From CAYNYM01 sp964644375 (lineage in GTDB: Bacteria; Desulfobacterota; DSM-4660; Desulfatiglandales; HGW-15): DNA of 38,068 nt. Below the pieces are notes generated by a model that was not told where the DNA came from, did not search any database, and saw nothing but the letters and a program-made list of their open reading frames with translations. The first letter of the stretch is position 1. Every line of letters begins with the position of its first letter. Shown in pieces: positions 15,337 through 23,405 of this stretch. The position numbers and the translations under genes were made by a program. The stretch is from the NCBI GenBank assembly GCA_964644375.1, contig CAZXWJ010000009.1, positions 1 through 38,068 of the forward strand. The letters run 5' to 3'.

Positions 15337-17187
15337 CTAGGCCCTTTCAAGAATCTTCACAATACCGGTATCGCCGTCAATCCGGATCAGATCACCGGTC
15401 TTGATGAAGGATGTGGCCCTCCCGGTTCCGACAACCGTCGGCAGGGCATATTCGCGACAGATGATGGCCGCATGACACATTGACCCGCCGACATCCGTGA
15501 CGGCGCCCTTGATCTTGGTAAAAGAGGGCGCCCAGCTGGGAGCGGTTGTGCTGGCCACCAGGATTTCACCTTCCTGCAATTCGGACAGGCCCTGTACGGT
15601 GCGAACAATCCGGGCCTTGCCTTCCACGATCCCTGAGGATCCGGGGGCCCCTGCCAATTCATCCCCTTCGCCCTCTGCGGCACCTGCTTCGACACCGCTC
15701 AGCCATTGCTTCAAGACGGCGTCCGTAACGCCCCACAACATGATGGTAAAGGGTTCGGTGACCTTCTCCGGGGGAACGCCCAAGGCGGGTGGCGGGGTCC
15801 ATTCCTTGAATTTTTCCATCACCCCCTTGCGCCATTCGATCTCTTGGGGCCAGTAGGCGGGTCCCCGCGGTTTTACGCCGGTGGCCCAGGCGGTAGCAAG
15901 ATCCCACAGGGCATCCCGTATCTCTCCCCGTTTCAGATACCAGATATCCTCCTTGTCTTCCATAAAGTCGGCGCCCTGTAAGATGTTCGCCACCTGTCGC
16001 ATCTTGTTCCAGAAGACGCTGTGAAACCAGTTCTCAACATAAAAAATATGGTTTTCAGCATAGGGAAATATGCGCCGGGCAATGGAAAGGGTCTGATCAA
16101 AGGCCTCACGGTCATCATCGGTCTGGATCAGGGATCGGTACTCGTCGACTATCTTGTCCCGTTCCTCGACCAATCTTGCCGTAGGCCGTTCAATTTTTTT
16201 GCCGGCCTTCAGCGCCTCAATATGCATCCGAATGGCATCCACCGGAACGTTCAGATTGTCGTTCCATGAGGCATCATGATGGAACCAGCCTGTGCCGGTG
16301 GAGATGTGAAACCAGGGGTATCTCGCCTTTTCGAATTCAGCGAACCAGTCTTTCCCCGCAGGGGTTTGTGGCAGTTCTTCCATTAGCTCGGAGGCATCCA
16401 TCGGTTTCAGGATCAATTCGGTTATTCCCTTTTCAATCGCCGATTTCGCCAGTTTTATGAGTTCCGCGTTCGGTCTCATGATCATGGCATCGATTCCGGA
16501 GACCATTTTTGTCACGGTACTCAGAGGGGTATTCGGGAAAATTTGATCAACCGTACCGGTGAAGGAAAGAAAGCCGGCATAGCACAGGTTCAGCATCTCG
16601 AAGTGGTATTGCCAGCATTTAATGCCCATATCGATGAGGGCGTCATATTTCTTCAGGAGGAGATACCCGCTCCCGACCCCTCTGTTTTCCTTTTCAAAGA
16701 TCATGGATTCATCTTCCATTTCGGGAAGAGGTTGGAAGGATGTGGCTTCCAGGTCGTTCAGAAGGCCCTTCATCTTTTCCTCCCAATCTTTGTATAAGTC
16801 GTCCCAGTTTTCATAGTAAAATGAGGCCCTCTTCATGAACTCGGGAACACGGGCCTCGATCTCCTTGGGATCGGAGATCCCTATCGGGGTGAGATAGACA
16901 TACCCGTTTACGATTCTGTGCTCGATACCCTTGGCCGGCGGCACAATAAAGGTCCTCGTGTTGTTCTGGGAGAGTGCCATAAACCAGGCCTCGTCCCAGA
17001 TGAGGTCGAAAGGGCAATGAGGTTCGGGGTAGTGGAGTCCGTCGTAGTACCAGAGTTGCTCGCTCTCGTGGGCCGTCCTTTCCGGATCATCGGTGCTGAA
17101 TTGATACTGGTATGGGTACATCTTTTCCCAGCCTTCGGTGCCCGGGATGACCGGGACGTCATGGGGGTCCATAAATTTTGAAGACAT
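15337..17187 (-). CDS. PEP-utilising phosphotransferase subunit with catalytic His (PpsA-like, phenylphosphate synthase alpha type)
   Basis: A 616-residue (about 70 kDa) protein. Residues 1 to about 510 form a long, aromatic-rich acceptor-binding region (PYQYQFSTDDPERTAHESEQ, later SQNNTRTFIVPPAKG). Residues about 518-616 are the swivelling phosphohistidine domain of PEP synthase (SSGIVEGKARIVRTVQGLSE), with catalytic His572 in GGSMCHAAIICREYALPTVV. There is no ATP-grasp domain here; it is encoded by the next gene. This split and these sizes match PpsA of anaerobic phenol degraders. Rifampicin phosphotransferase has the same parts fused in one chain. Start ATG 17187 with AAGGAGGG. It lies 61 bp after the NIPSNAP-like gene. 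A 208-bp gap without features separates it from the ATP-grasp gene. Confidence 0.87.
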   Translation of the reverse strand: MSSKFMDPHDVPVIPGTEGWEKMYPYQYQFSTDDPERTAHESEQLWYYDGLHYPEPHCPFDLIWDEAWFMALSQNNTRTFIVPPAKGIEHRIVNGYVYLTPIGISDPKEIEARVPEFMKRASFYYENWDDLYKDWEEKMKGLLNDLEATSFQPLPEMEDESMIFEKENRGVGSGYLLLKKYDALIDMGIKCWQYHFEMLNLCYAGFLSFTGTVDQIFPNTPLSTVTKMVSGIDAMIMRPNAELIKLAKSAIEKGITELILKPMDASELMEELPQTPAGKDWFAEFEKARYPWFHISTGTGWFHHDASWNDNLNVPVDAIRMHIEALKAGKKIERPTARLVEERDKIVDEYRSLIQTDDDREAFDQTLSIARRIFPYAENHIFYVENWFHSVFWNKMRQVANILQGADFMEDKEDIWYLKRGEIRDALWDLATAWATGVKPRGPAYWPQEIEWRKGVMEKFKEWTPPPALGVPPEKVTEPFTIMLWGVTDAVLKQWLSGVEAGAAEGEGDELAGAPGSSGIVEGKARIVRTVQGLSELQEGEILVASTTAPSWAPSFTKIKGAVTDVGGSMCHAAIICREYALPTVVGTGRATSFIKTGDLIRIDGDTGIVKILERA

Positions 17188-17248
17188 GTTTTTCCCTCCT
17201 TCTCCATGAAAAAGGTTAACAATAAGGCGAAAGTGCGAATATCTGCGA

Positions 17249-17893
17249 CTAAAGTCTGTACCACTTCGGCTCTTCGAATCTTTCAGTCGTCCTCATGATA
17301 CGGCTCTTGTAGTTCACCACATAGTTCCTGCGGAGTTTGGTGGTGATTCTCTTGAAGTCTTCATTTTCAAGAAGACGGCCAATATCCACGGGACTCTTGA
17401 AGGTGAACTCAGCGACGATTTCGCTGATGCCTCCCATAACCACGTTCCATCCTCCGGTCACCTCGGCGTAATCGATTTTCTCCATGGCCGGAAGGTGTTC
17501 CTGTATCACAAAATCGGCATATTCCTTTTTTTTGCCCGGGATGAGATCGTAATATTGGTTGAATTTCCATACCCCTTTCTGTATCCCATATGTTTCGTGT
17601 TTCACCCTGCCCGTCGGTTCAAGGACCTTGCTCTGATAATTGAAAACTTGTTTTTTCAGCTCAAGAAGCAGATCCTTGTAAGCCTTGTCAGACAGAACGG
17701 AACAAAGGTCTTCTAATGATTCTACGCTTGAGAGGAAGATAATCCGCGGTCCGAAACCGACCTCTATATAGAATCCACCGACCGCTCGAAGCCCCAGCTT
17801 TTCACACTGGGGTATATAGCGAATAATGAATTCCTCGTATTCATCCTCACCGCCGGGAAAGATGTCCCAATCCTGAGTAAAAAGAATCGTCAT
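17249..17893 (-). CDS. duplicated NIPSNAP/EthD-like dimeric alpha-beta barrel protein
   Basis: A 214-residue protein with two homologous halves of about 100 residues. Half one has QDWDIFPGGEDEYEEFIIRY and ends in YQSKVLEPTGR. Half two has QYYDLIPGKKKEYADFVIQE and ends in YKSRIMRTTERF. Each half has the length and strand-helix pattern of a ferredoxin-like alpha-beta barrel domain (NIPSNAP/EthD/ABM superfamily). No catalytic residues can be assigned. Start ATG 17893 (not the adjacent TTG) with AAGGAGGG seven bases upstream. It is the first gene of the phosphotransferase operon. Phenylphosphate synthase has a third, CBS-domain subunit of similar size. This protein is not of that family but occupies a comparable place. 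Confidence 0.65.
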   Translation of the reverse strand: MTILFTQDWDIFPGGEDEYEEFIIRYIPQCEKLGLRAVGGFYIEVGFGPRIIFLSSVESLEDLCSVLSDKAYKDLLLELKKQVFNYQSKVLEPTGRVKHETYGIQKGVWKFNQYYDLIPGKKKEYADFVIQEHLPAMEKIDYAEVTGGWNVVMGGISEIVAEFTFKSPVDIGRLLENEDFKRITTKLRRNYVVNYKSRIMRTTERFEEPKWYRL

Positions 17894-18992
17894 CAATCAG
17901 CCCTCCTTCTAAAGAAATAAGTTCAAACAGCGGAAATCCAAAACGCCCTGCTCACTTCCTTCTTTGACGATTTGTCTACCTTCGCACACTTCCGGAATGT
18001 TCAGTTCGTGAGACGCACCCAAAACCTTGTTTGCCGGTTTTTCTCATGAATCATAGGGCCTCAGCGAACCTCCATATTGCCGTTCATGCGCATGTGAAGG
18101 CCGTACGGAAAAAATATCTGTTTGGCTGCTTAGCTAAAAATACTTCGCTACTATAGAGAGGTGAGATGTTTAAATGTAAGGTTTCTTTGAAGAAATCGGA
18201 ATATTTTTAAACTGGGAGGGGTGTGGTGAGTAATTTCCCCCTCTCTCTGGCCTAAGGTAATGAAGGAACATGCAGCCTCAAAGGCAACACCAGTTTGAAG
18301 GCATTGCGTCGTGCTGATGTTTTTGTGGGGCGATTATCTCTTTTTCGATATGGTTCCGGTAAGACTAGATTGAAATAAATTATTTTGCAAATATTTTATT
18401 CTTATAGTATCCATAAAGATAGGTTATAGATTTCTTTTTCGCGTTATGGTTGGGGTGCGTAAGTAAAATAATTAGAAAAAATATATAGTTATCCGATAGT
18501 TGTGCGATGTCCAAAAAATGGACATGGCCCTGCGGGTTTTCGGCGGTAGAAAATTAAAAATCTGATAACTGGTTAGCCTTTTATAACGCTCCGGTGTCAA
18601 GAGGCTGAACGTATAGGTTTGTCCCTTTGAGGTTTCGCTCGAAATTTTGAATCGTGCCTTGCTTGTCATGGAAGGGCATGTCCATCTTGTTGGTTCAATT
18701 TCCCTCGGAGTGACACCAACCACGTCAGCGGAATACAAAGAACCTCGGATCCCGGATTTTCTCCTCTCTTCAATCCCTGCCTTGCCCGTATCGGTATCCT
18801 TCAGCATACTTATTTCGTCCTCAGCACGGGCATCTCCCTTTGCGTCATTCGGTGCCGAATTGATTTACGAGCGAAAATATGTCACATTGTTTTTTTGGTG
18901 GTAGATATAAAAGTTAATTGGTGCCCATCCGTGAAGTTCTTTGGGACACCAATTATAAATCGATTCAACCTAGAAGGTCTGTTTATCAATTT
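17894..18992. other. 1.1-kb gene-free region between divergent operons
   Basis: Separates the minus-strand phosphotransferase operon from the plus-strand decarboxylase operon. It has an AT-rich core (about 18361-18500) and a small inverted repeat ATGTCCA-AAAAA-TGGACAT at 18507-18525. A TATAAA box lies at 18906-18911, and the palindrome at 18916-18954 is listed separately. I see no convincing gene. A 111-codon minus-strand frame at 18472-18807 has no ribosome site or recognisable domain. Promoters and operators for both operons are expected here. Confidence 0.6.
18916..18954 (+). repeat. palindrome AATTGGTG...CACCAATT carrying the dispersed-repeat core
   Basis: Perfect 8-bp outer arms (18916-18923 and 18947-18954), extended by CCC/GGG past a one-base bulge. 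The left half contains GGTGCCCATCCG, the exact 12-base core of the repeats at 6826 and 30837. It lies about 40 bp before the decarboxylase alpha start and just after a TATAAA box (18906-18911), so it is probably within the 5' leader or acts as an operator. Confidence 0.5.
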
Positions 18993-19481
18993 ATGAAGGC
19001 CGAGAAATTTTTGAATATGCTCGAAGAAGAGGGTTTTGATTTTTTTACGGGCGTGCCCTGTTCCTATTTCACCCCCCTTTGTGATCTGCTGGCGCAAAGG
19101 CCGGCATCTTTTCATGTAACGGCTGTCCGGGAAGATGTGGCCCTCGGACTGGCGGCCGGAGCCTCCATGGCCGGGAAAACCCCCGTCCTCTATATGCAGA
19201 ATTCGGGTTTGGGGTATTCGCTCGAGGCCTTTGCTTCTTTGCAGATGATCTACCATATTCCGGCGCTTATCCTCATGAGTTATCGGGGCCCCGACGACCA
19301 GGGGTGGGAGGAGCATCGGGTTATGGGGGAACATACGGAGGGGCTGTTGTCCCTGTTCCGTTTGGCTTATGGCCTATTCCGGGGCGAGATCTCCTCCAGT
19401 GCGATCAGAAAAATTCAGGGATATCTGCAAGGGCAGGAACTGCCGTATTTTTTGCTGGTTACGCGGGGGGCGCTGCAATGA
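18993..19481 (+). CDS. sulfopyruvate/phosphonopyruvate decarboxylase-like, alpha subunit (ComD-like)
   Basis: A 162-residue protein equivalent to the N-terminal (Pyr) domain of thiamine-diphosphate decarboxylases. GFDFFTGVPCSYFTPLCDLL is followed by the conserved ThDP-activating Glu in TAVREDVALGLAAGASMAG and by YMQNSGLGYSLEAFASL. Same length and order as ComD of coenzyme M biosynthesis and as the N-terminal half of phosphonopyruvate decarboxylase. I start at ATG 18993 because similarity begins there; the ribosome site (AAGGT) is rather distant. The stop overlaps the start of the beta gene as ATGA, so the two are translationally coupled. The substrate is probably a 3-substituted pyruvate. No phosphonate or sulfonate genes are nearby to decide which. 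Confidence 0.82.
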   Translation: MKAEKFLNMLEEEGFDFFTGVPCSYFTPLCDLLAQRPASFHVTAVREDVALGLAAGASMAGKTPVLYMQNSGLGYSLEAFASLQMIYHIPALILMSYRGPDDQGWEEHRVMGEHTEGLLSLFRLAYGLFRGEISSSAIRKIQGYLQGQELPYFLLVTRGALQ

Positions 19482-20050
19482 ATCGACTGGAAGCCATAAA
19501 ATGCGTGGTGGATGGTCTCTTGGGCGATGAATTGATCGTTCACGCCAACGGCGTCATCAGCCGGGAATCCTTTTATTGTGCGGATCGAAAAGAAAACTTC
19601 TATCTTCTGGGTTCCATGGGGCTGGCCGCCTCTGTGGGTCTCGGGGTGGCCCTCAGTCGGCCCGACCGCAGGGTCCTTGTATTTGACGGAGACGGTAATA
19701 TCCTGATGGGTTTCGGCAACCTGGCCATGATCGGCGCCTTGAAGCCGGCGAATCTCAGCCATCTGGTTTTTGACAATGAGGCCTACGGTACGACGGGCAA
19801 CCAGCCCACACTTTCATCGCGGGTTCCCCTGAGTGAAACGGCTCGGGCATCGGGATATCTCAGTGCGACATTCCTGGAGACTCGCAGCGAGTTGCTGGAG
19901 GTCTTGCCATTCCTTTCCAACACGCCGGGGCCCCATTTCCTTCAAATCAAGGTAACGCAGGATGTGCCCGTGACCAGCCTGCGCATATCCTATAGCGCAC
20001 GGGAAATAAAAGAAAGATTTATGGGGGCTCTGATCAATAGAAGTGACTAG
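19478..20050 (+). CDS. sulfopyruvate/phosphonopyruvate decarboxylase-like, beta subunit (ComE-like)
   Basis: A 190-residue protein equivalent to the C-terminal thiamine-diphosphate-binding (PP) domain. The ThDP motif is GDG at residues 71-73 (VLVFDGDGNILMGFGNLAM) through the Asn at 100 (VFDNEAYGTTGNQ). An ELIVHANGVISRESFY segment near the N-terminus is typical of the ComE/phosphonopyruvate branch. It starts inside the alpha stop codon. Together the two make one active site at the subunit interface. Downstream, decayed corrinoid-protein and methyltransferase pieces precede an intact corrinoid activator, so the decarboxylase was probably once in an operon with a methyl-transfer system. Confidence 0.85.
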   Translation: MNRLEAIKCVVDGLLGDELIVHANGVISRESFYCADRKENFYLLGSMGLAASVGLGVALSRPDRRVLVFDGDGNILMGFGNLAMIGALKPANLSHLVFDNEAYGTTGNQPTLSSRVPLSETARASGYLSATFLETRSELLEVLPFLSNTPGPHFLQIKVTQDVPVTSLRISYSAREIKERFMGALINRSD

Positions 20051-20106
20051 ACCTGCAAGTGACTTTAGTTGAGGTGCCGTTTCATCGACTTTTTAAATAG
20101 TGTTAA

Positions 20107-20220
20107 CCCCACATCGATGGATCCTCCTGCAATGAACAGGTCCGTGAGTTCACAGGTGCCGACTACCATGCCAAGGATGCCGCAGGGGGCATCAGGATCT
20201 GCAAAGAGATATACGGTTGA
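20107..20220 (+). pseudogene. C-terminal remnant of a B12-binding corrinoid protein
   Basis: The last 37 codons of a corrinoid (methyltransferase cognate) protein: GSSCNEQVREFTGADYHAKD, then AAGGIRICKEIYG and stop at 20218-20220. This is the usual C-terminal end of the Rossmann B12-binding domain, where GADxxxxDA is conserved. An in-frame TAA at 20104 and the lack of any cobalamin DxHxxG motif upstream show that the rest has been lost. Confidence 0.55.
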
Positions 20221-20246
20221 TGAATAATCAGACTATCCGCATGGAA

Positions 20247-20280
20247 ACAGCCAGTCGGTCAATTATGGCCGGCTGGCTGT
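20247..20280 (+). terminator. hairpin ACAGCCAG[T]CGG...CCGGCTGGCTGT
   Basis: Twelve-base arms (20247-20258 and 20269-20280) with one G-T wobble and a ten-base loop, followed by TCCCTT rather than a clean T-run. It lies right after the corrinoid remnant stop. Probable intrinsic terminator, possibly weakened. Confidence 0.5.
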
Positions 20281-20550
20281 TCCCTTGAGGCGGCCCTCAC
20301 GATCTGCCCCGGCAAGGCGTTCGTGAATTCAGTCAACGGAAAGGAGCAATCCCTTGAGAGGATTCTGCCCCTGCTCAAGACATATGGGGCGGCCGTGGTG
20401 GCCCTGCCGTTTGACGAGCAGGGGATTTCCAATGATTCCGAACCCCGGTTGAAAATTGCGGGAAAAATTGTTGACCGCTGTGAAAAAATTGATATAGCTA
20501 TCCAAGATATCATTCAATACTATCGTCAGAATAAGGAGGTATTCGGTTGA
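20281..20550 (+). pseudogene. fragment of a pterin-binding methyltransferase (MtrH/AcsE/DHPS superfamily)
   Basis: A frame ending at TGA 20548-20550 encodes TICPGKAFVNSVNGKEQSLE, then ILPLLKTYGAAVVALPFDEQ, then GISNDSEPRLKIAGKIVDRC. This is the central TIM-barrel region of methyltetrahydrofolate:corrinoid methyltransferases, with the INS(I/V) and ALxxDExG motifs that contact the pterin. Both ends of the roughly 270-residue domain are missing. The last bases contain the AAGGAGG ribosome site and overlap the TTG start of the next gene, as a genuine upstream operon gene would. It could at most yield a 75-residue non-functional peptide from GTG 20323. Confidence 0.6.
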
Positions 20551-22460
20551 AACATAAAAAGGCCCCGGCTTTCCCCGAAGACGCTGAGGTGACTTTTGTT
20601 CCAATGGGAAAGACGGTGGTCGTTCCTCTCGGCACCAATCTGTTGGAGGCCGCTATTGATGCCGATATCGAAGTCGAAACGGTTTGCGGGGGAAACGGTG
20701 TCTGCGGTAAATGCAGGGCCAGGGTTATCAAGGGGGTTGTGAGCAGCGCCACACCGGCGGAAGAGAAGTTCCTCTCTTTCGAAGATTTGAAGCAGGGGCA
20801 TATCTTACTGTGTCAAAGAACGGTTCTGGGCAACGTCATACTGGAAACCGATTACAGAGAGGACTGTGGATTTGTGCCTGACAAGGGTGCCTTTATGAAG
20901 GGTTCCCTGGAAATCGAGCCCCATGTGCTCAAAACCTACCATGAGTTGAAACCTCCTGCCATCGACGATCAAACAGCCGACCTGGACAGGGTATTGAATC
21001 CATTACCCGAAGGCACCCGCGTTGATCACCGTATCCTTCAGACCCTTCCAGGCATATTGAGAGAATCCGATTTTTCCATAACCTCTGTGGTCGTAGCCGG
21101 TGAGGTCGTCGCCCTGGAGAAAGGCGACACAAGAGCGGATGCCTATGGCATCGCCCTGGACATCGGGACTACCTCGGTGGCCGGGTATCTCGTTGACCTG
21201 TCAGGTGGTCGGATCGTCTGTTCCGTTTCCGGGAACAACCGCCAGGGAGTCTATGGCTCAGACGTCATATCTCGCATATCGCATACGATGATAGAGCCTG
21301 ACGGCATTTTGAAAATGAAGGAACTTATCACCCGGACTATAGACGAGATTGTTGAGGAGCTGTCGGTGCGCGCCGGTGTCGATCCGGAAAGGATTTATGT
21401 GTTGACCCTTGTGGGCAATACGGTGATGAGTCATTTCCTTTTGGGGGTTTCTGCGGCCGGTATTGCTTCAGCCCCTTTTATCCCCGTTTTTACCCGCTTG
21501 CCTTTTTCAACCGTGGAAACCCTCGGTCTTAAGAGCCTGAAACCTCATACGCGATTTGTTCTGCTTCCCAATATCGCGGGATATGTGGGTTCGGATACGA
21601 CCGGGGTTATTCTCTCCACAGGTATCCATGATTTGCCGGGAACGTGGCTTGCGATCGACATCGGAACAAACGGTGAGCTGGTCCTGGCGTCGAAGGGAAG
21701 GCTCCTTACCTGTTCCACCGCTGCGGGCCCTGCTTTTGAGGGTGGCTGTATCGAACAGGGGATGCGGGCGGAACCGGGCGCCATTTGTGAAGTACGGATG
21801 AGGGATGATCTCCAATTGAAGGTTATGGGAGATACGGAACCGAGAGGACTTTGCGGTTCCGGGCTGATCGATACCGTATCGGAAATGATCAGGCTGGGCC
21901 TCATTAGGGGGAACGGCCGGATCAGTGATCCGTCGGATTGGCCGGCAAGCCTGCCGAAGTCTTTGAAGAACAGGATCAAGCGAGCCCCAAAAGGGTATAA
22001 GTTTGTTTTGTCAGAAGGAGAAAGGGAGGTCGCGGTCACCCAAAAGGATATCAGCGAATTGCAGTTGGCCAAAGGGGCTATCAGGGCGGGTGTGGAAATA
22101 TTGCTGGAGGAACTCCGGATGAAACCAGTCGACCTGGATGGGGTTTTACTCGCCGGCGCCTTCGGGAGCAGAGTTCGCCGGGAGAGCATTCGGGGCATTG
22201 GTCTGCTTCCCGATATCCCCCCGGAGCGCATAAAATCAGTGGGAAATGCTGCCGGGTTGGGGGCGGTCATGGCCCTTTTGTCCAAAAAAAAGCTTGCCCT
22301 CGCGTCAGACGTAGCCGCGAGATGCGAGCACAGAGAATTATCCATACACCCGGCGTTTACGTCAAAATTCGCCAGGGCAATGGCTTTTGAAGTGGGATCC
22401 GTTTCCCCTGCGGCATGGAGTCGAGAAAAATCTGCTCATGCGGGAAAGAGGTCCTCTTGA
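20547..22460 (+). CDS. corrinoid-protein reductive activator (2Fe-2S plus ASKHA/DUF4445, RACE/RamA-like class)
   Basis: A 637-residue ATP-dependent activator that reduces inactive Co(II) corrinoid proteins back to Co(I). The N-terminal plant-type 2Fe-2S ferredoxin domain has Cys ligands C47, C53, C56 (ETVCGGNGVCGKCRARV) and C89. A linker follows, and then the ASKHA ATPase core, beginning with YGIALDIGTTSVAGYLVDLS (phosphate 1), ending with VLLAGAFGSR and RIKSVGNAAGLGAVMAL; LAIDIGTNGELVLAS and GPAFEGGCIEQGMRAEPGA lie between. Start is TTG 20547 with AAGGAGG seven bases upstream. The corrinoid and methyltransferase partners directly before it are only remnants, so it now either serves corrinoid proteins encoded elsewhere or is itself on the way to decay, though its frame is intact. 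Confidence 0.88.
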   Translation: MKHKKAPAFPEDAEVTFVPMGKTVVVPLGTNLLEAAIDADIEVETVCGGNGVCGKCRARVIKGVVSSATPAEEKFLSFEDLKQGHILLCQRTVLGNVILETDYREDCGFVPDKGAFMKGSLEIEPHVLKTYHELKPPAIDDQTADLDRVLNPLPEGTRVDHRILQTLPGILRESDFSITSVVVAGEVVALEKGDTRADAYGIALDIGTTSVAGYLVDLSGGRIVCSVSGNNRQGVYGSDVISRISHTMIEPDGILKMKELITRTIDEIVEELSVRAGVDPERIYVLTLVGNTVMSHFLLGVSAAGIASAPFIPVFTRLPFSTVETLGLKSLKPHTRFVLLPNIAGYVGSDTTGVILSTGIHDLPGTWLAIDIGTNGELVLASKGRLLTCSTAAGPAFEGGCIEQGMRAEPGAICEVRMRDDLQLKVMGDTEPRGLCGSGLIDTVSEMIRLGLIRGNGRISDPSDWPASLPKSLKNRIKRAPKGYKFVLSEGEREVAVTQKDISELQLAKGAIRAGVEILLEELRMKPVDLDGVLLAGAFGSRVRRESIRGIGLLPDIPPERIKSVGNAAGLGAVMALLSKKKLALASDVAARCEHRELSIHPAFTSKFARAMAFEVGSVSPAAWSREKSAHAGKRSS

Positions 22461-22505
22461 CTATTATCGTTCCTGAAATCCAAAAGCGAGAGGGCAAACA
22501 AGACC

Positions 22506-23402
22506 ATGACGGCATCGCATAATTTCCAATCTATCGAGACGGTGGCTCAGGAACTGGCGGAGGTCCATTATATCGCAGACCGGGCCTTGTCCACAGTCCT
22601 TTTCCTTTCCTATCGTTTGCAAAAACCCGTTTTTCTGGAGGGTGAACCCGGCGTGGGAAAGACCGAGGTCGGGGTGGTCATGGCGAAACTCTTCGATACG
22701 GAGTTGATTCGCCTTCAATGTTACGAGGGACTGGACGCCTCCGCTGCGCTTTATGAGTGGAACTACCCCAAACAACTCCTCCACATCAGGCTTCAAGAGC
22801 AGGGTGAGAGCGGGAAAGAAGACATCCAACAAGCCATTTACGGACCCGAATTTCTTATCAAGCGTCCTCTGTTGCGGGCCATACAGAGTTCCAATGACAA
22901 ACCTCCCGTGCTCCTTATCGATGAGGTGGACCGCTCCGATGAGGAATTCGAGGCCTTCCTCCTCGAGGTTCTTGCCGATTTTCAGATTACGATACCGGAG
23001 ATCGGCGCCATCAAGGCCCGCAAGAGGCCCCTGGTCGTGGTGACCTCCAACCGGACGCGGGACGTCCATGACGCCCTCAAGCGGCGATGTCTGTATCATT
23101 GGATCGATTATCCCTCTTTCAGCAAGGAGTACCGGATCGTGATGACCCGCCTTCCTGGCATCGAGGAAGACCTTGCAAATCAAGTCACCCGTTTCATGCA
23201 GAAGATCAGATCGGTTGATTTCCTCAAAAAACCCGGAATATCGGAGACCCTGGACTGGGCCCGTGCCCTGATGGCCATGGAAAAGAAAACATTGGATGAG
23301 GATCTGGTCCGTGAAACCCTGGGCTGTTTCCTCAAGTACCAGGACGATATCAAGACGATTAACCAGGACCCTGAAATGATAGGTTCTTTCTTGGCTGAAT
23401 GA
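22506..23402 (+). CDS. MoxR-family AAA+ ATPase (CoxD-like)
   Basis: A 298-residue AAA+ protein of the MoxR class. Walker A is GEPGVGKT (46-53), Walker B is PVLLIDEVDRSDEEFEAFLL, sensor 1 is VVVTSNRTRDVHDALKRRC, and the C-terminal lid has a sensor-2-like Arg region. MoxR ATPases act with von Willebrand A proteins as chaperones for metallocofactor insertion or complex remodelling; CoxD with CoxE matures the CuSMo site of CO dehydrogenase. The next gene encodes just such a VWA protein, 3 bp downstream. The client is unknown. The corrinoid/ThDP genes upstream, or the lost molybdoenzyme at 12.5 kb, are candidates. Confidence 0.87.
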   Translation: MTASHNFQSIETVAQELAEVHYIADRALSTVLFLSYRLQKPVFLEGEPGVGKTEVGVVMAKLFDTELIRLQCYEGLDASAALYEWNYPKQLLHIRLQEQGESGKEDIQQAIYGPEFLIKRPLLRAIQSSNDKPPVLLIDEVDRSDEEFEAFLLEVLADFQITIPEIGAIKARKRPLVVVTSNRTRDVHDALKRRCLYHWIDYPSFSKEYRIVMTRLPGIEEDLANQVTRFMQKIRSVDFLKKPGISETLDWARALMAMEKKTLDEDLVRETLGCFLKYQDDIKTINQDPEMIGSFLAE

Positions 23403-23405
23403 GGT

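Noticed and set aside
18472..18807. 111-codon minus-strand frame in the long gap
   Set aside because: No ribosome site, no recognised domain, AT-rich end; looks like a chance frame.
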